Assembly: GCA_944324225.1 (NCBI GenBank) | Contig: CALUVL010000001.1 | Coordinates: 124,001-188,000 of the forward strand | Length of the DNA stretch: 64,000 nucleotides | Origin: Candidatus Gastranaerophilales bacterium | GTDB lineage: Bacteria > Cyanobacteriota > Vampirovibrionia > Gastranaerophilales > Gastranaerophilaceae | Reading direction: 5' to 3' | In this document: positions 63,214 to 64,000 of the stretch, piece after piece | Numbering within the stretch: position 1 is the first letter of the stretch | Layout of the letters: every line of letters starts with the position of its first letter | Made by a program: the position numbers and the translations under genes | Notes under the pieces: generated by a model | What the model was told of the DNA's origin: nothing | The model's input: the letters and a program-made list of their open reading frames with translations, nothing else | Databases searched by the model: none

Positions 63214-64000
63214 ATGGCAACTAAAGAAAAAGAAACGGAAACAATATCAAACGTTGATGAAAGAAGTAAGGCACTAAAACTTGCAATAGAAAAGATAGAA
63301 AAAGATTTTGGTAAAGGGTCGATAATGAAACTTGGCGACAAAGTTTCAGTGAATGTCGAAGCAATCCCGACTGGTTCACTAGCGCTTGACGTTGCGCTTG
63401 GCATCGGGGGAGTGCCCAGAGGCAGGATTATTGAAATCTACGGGCCAGAAAGTTCCGGTAAAACAACTCTTGCTCAGCATATTGTTGCAGAATGCCAGAA
63501 AAGAGGTGGAATTGCTGCTTTCGTGGATGCTGAGCATGCTCTTGATCCTGAATATGCTAGAAATTTAGGGGTAAAAGTTGACGATTTGTTGATTTCACAG
63601 CCTGATACAGGTGAACAGGCGCTTGATATAACAGAAGAACTTGTCCGCTCTGGTGCTGTTGATGTAGTGGTTGTTGACTCTGTTGCAGCTCTTGTTCCTA
63701 AAGCCGAAATCGAAGGCTCAATGGAAGATCAGCAAATGGGCTTGCAGGCTCGATTGATGAGCAAGGCATTGAGAAAGTTGACTGGCGTTATAGGAAAAAC
63801 AAATACAACAGTAATTTTTATTAACCAGTTGAGAATGAAAATTGGTGTTATGTACGGAAATCCAGAAACAACTACCGGCGGTAATGCTTTGAAATATTAC
63901 GCATCAGTTCGTATGGAAATCAAGCGTACCGAAGGTGTGAAGGGGGACGACGGTGACGTCGGTAACCATGTAAGAGTCAGAGTTGTTAAAAACAAAGTGG
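63214..64000 (+). CDS. recA: Recombinase RecA, truncated by the window edge
   Basis: The open frame from the ATG at 63214 runs to the edge (262 codons). It has the Walker A motif [11 protein letters not shown] near residue 80, [22 protein letters not shown] (residues ~150-170), and [33 protein letters not shown] near 205-237. The family is about 340-350 residues, so the C-terminal ~80-90 residues are missing. It has no preceding SOS box that I can identify. Confidence 0.97.
   Translation, partial: MATKEKETETISNVDERSKALKLAIEKIEKDFGKGSIMKLGDKVSVNVEAIPTGSLALDVALGIGGVPRGRIIEIYGPESSGKTTLAQHIVAECQKRGGIAAFVDAEHALDPEYARNLGVKVDDLLISQPDTGEQALDITEELVRSGAVDVVVVDSVAALVPKAEIEGSMEDQQMGLQARLMSKALRKLTGVIGKTNTTVIFINQLRMKIGVMYGNPETTTGGNALKYYASVRMEIKRTEGVKGDDGDVGNHVRVRVVKNKV

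Noticed and set aside
1-64000. tRNA or rRNA genes
   Set aside because: Scanning by eye for T-loop GGTTCGA-like motifs with matching acceptor ends found none; short GTTCGAAT hits fall in repeats. A covariance search would settle it.

Overview
The window reads as about 64 kb of chromosome from a low-GC, fermentative, non-photosynthetic relative of cyanobacteria. The best guess is a gut Gastranaerophilales (Melainabacteria/Vampirovibrionia) genome. Support comes from prepilins with the AEVLITLGI(L/I)GVV core and the DGW..DYPW ending, a long cyanobacterial-type NusB (219 aa), a DUF1822-like protein, a GGGtGRT protein with its NifU-like partner, PPi-dependent phosphofructokinase, and envelope genes of a Gram-negative cell (TonB/ExbB/ExbD, LptF/G, flagellar export genes). 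The lineage call is inference from protein features; no rRNA or tRNA gene was seen.

Layout. 1-1324 (-): edge-truncated DUF1822-like protein. 1520-1951: small membrane protein. 6862-2021 (-): flagellar cluster (tandem-SPOA switch protein, fliO, fliP, fliQ, fliR) followed by hemW. 7390-8237 and 12464-13323: two prepilin genes with near-identical promoter/leader cassettes, each carrying a 12-G tract that puts the upstream start one base out of frame with the pilin. Between them on the minus strand lie ftsH and an orphan pair of corrinoid iron-sulfur protein subunits. 14661-19100 (-): TonB-like protein, ExbB and two ExbD, with two exported VirB10/TrbI-like paralogues upstream. 19263-28540: an unknown, SpoIID-like, HU, alr, a short lpd, a secreted protein, lipA, a structured RNA with a 24-residue peptide, nusB-ftsY, an M14 peptidase and an unknown. 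28703-34468: cysS, a second SpoIID, murJ, GIY-YIG, tsaC. 34603-39556: lineage-type unknowns, a 770-bp repeat island, the NifU-like/GGGtGRT pair and a His/Cys-rich RHH protein. 39705-43033: ROK kinase, phosphohexomutase, pheA. 43056-45100: two phage-tail-like genes and a second structured RNA with a 26-residue peptide. 45209-55636: tyrS, cysE, a DUF2963-repeat protein, an alcohol dehydrogenase, lptF/G, pfp, an Xre regulator, holA-holB. 56178-64000: an orphan histidine kinase, a HEAT-repeat protein, ispD, rpmB, three exported TonB-C proteins, a MerR-like protein and the start of recA.

Most genes are housekeeping. The strongest unusual signals are: (1) the paired poly-G tracts in two prepilin leader cassettes, a candidate phase-variable switch; (2) two discrete RNAs whose 5' and 3' ends pair around a tiny hydrophobic ORF, resembling type I toxin mRNAs; (3) a set of small proteins sharing an N-terminal F-R/K-G-like motif plus one Gly-rich membrane helix; (4) dispersed palindromic repeats whose interiors occur in both orientations; (5) orphan corrinoid protein genes, a GGGtGRT pair, and a phytoplasma-like DUF2963 repeat protein.
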